Position numbers and translations under genes: made by a program
Source: Nitrospirota bacterium
Lineage (GTDB): Bacteria > Nitrospirota > Nitrospiria > Nitrospirales > Nitrospiraceae
Direction: 5' to 3'
NCBI GenBank assembly: GCA_016201805.1
Contig: JACQCB010000172.1
Span: 1 to 6,270, forward strand
DNA: 6,270 nt
Shown here: piece after piece, positions 6,262 through 6,270 of the stretch
Layout: every line of letters starts with the position of its first letter
Position numbering within the stretch: the stretch's first letter is position 1
The notes under the pieces: generated by a model
Told to the model about the DNA's origin: nothing
Seen by the model: only the letters and a program-made list of their open reading frames with translations
Databases searched by the model: none

Positions 6262-6270
6262 ACCTCCTCC
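6262..6270 (-). promoter_or_regulatory. Strong ribosome binding site of the porin
   Basis: GGAGGAGGT on the minus strand lies 10 nt before the ATG at 6249-6251. It is by far the strongest Shine-Dalgarno in the window, in line with high expression expected of a porin. The promoter must lie beyond the right edge. Confidence 0.8.

Overview
The window reads as one minus-strand transcription unit for urea (and perhaps short-chain amide) uptake. In transcription order, from the right edge to the left, it holds an outer-membrane porin gene that carries a frameshift, then urtA (binding protein), urtB (long-form permease), urtC (second permease) and the first ~214 codons of urtD (ATPase), which runs off the left edge. 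All genes face the same way and the gaps are short (46, 18, 67 and 53 bp). Base composition is GC-rich with strong third-position G/C bias, which also produces long meaningless open frames on the opposite strand.

Region by region: 4891-6251 is the porin, with a Sec signal peptide, a charged Gln/Glu/Lys/Pro-rich linker, beta-barrel sequence and a C-terminal Phe, broken into two frames near 5682-5700. 4845-4890 is a gap with a perfect 7-bp dyad. 3495-4844 is urtA, with a Tat-type signal. 1923-3476 is urtB, with a signal peptide and a periplasmic HEAT-like domain fused to the permease. 1856-1922 is an AT-rich gap of short repeats that can fold into a long A-U hairpin. 695-1855 is urtC. 1-641 is urtD (partial, GTG start). 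The usual fifth gene, urtE, would lie beyond the left edge. The promoter of the unit would lie beyond the right edge, because only 19 bp upstream of the porin start are present.

How the genes work together: the porin would let urea cross the outer membrane, UrtA would capture it in the periplasm, UrtB and UrtC would form the inner-membrane channel, and UrtD (with UrtE) would drive transport by ATP hydrolysis. The imported urea would normally go to cytoplasmic urease, which is not in this window.

Organism: a Gram-negative (didermic) bacterium. The arrangement of an outer-membrane porin directly ahead of urtABCDE recalls the fmdCDEF operon of Methylophilus and the urea-uptake loci of ureolytic Nitrospira (nitrite-oxidising and comammox). 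The base composition and protein flavour fit Nitrospira best, but this is inference. I found no new biological system here. The points deserving a second look are the porin frameshift, the repeat-rich urtB-urtC gap and the dyad before urtA.
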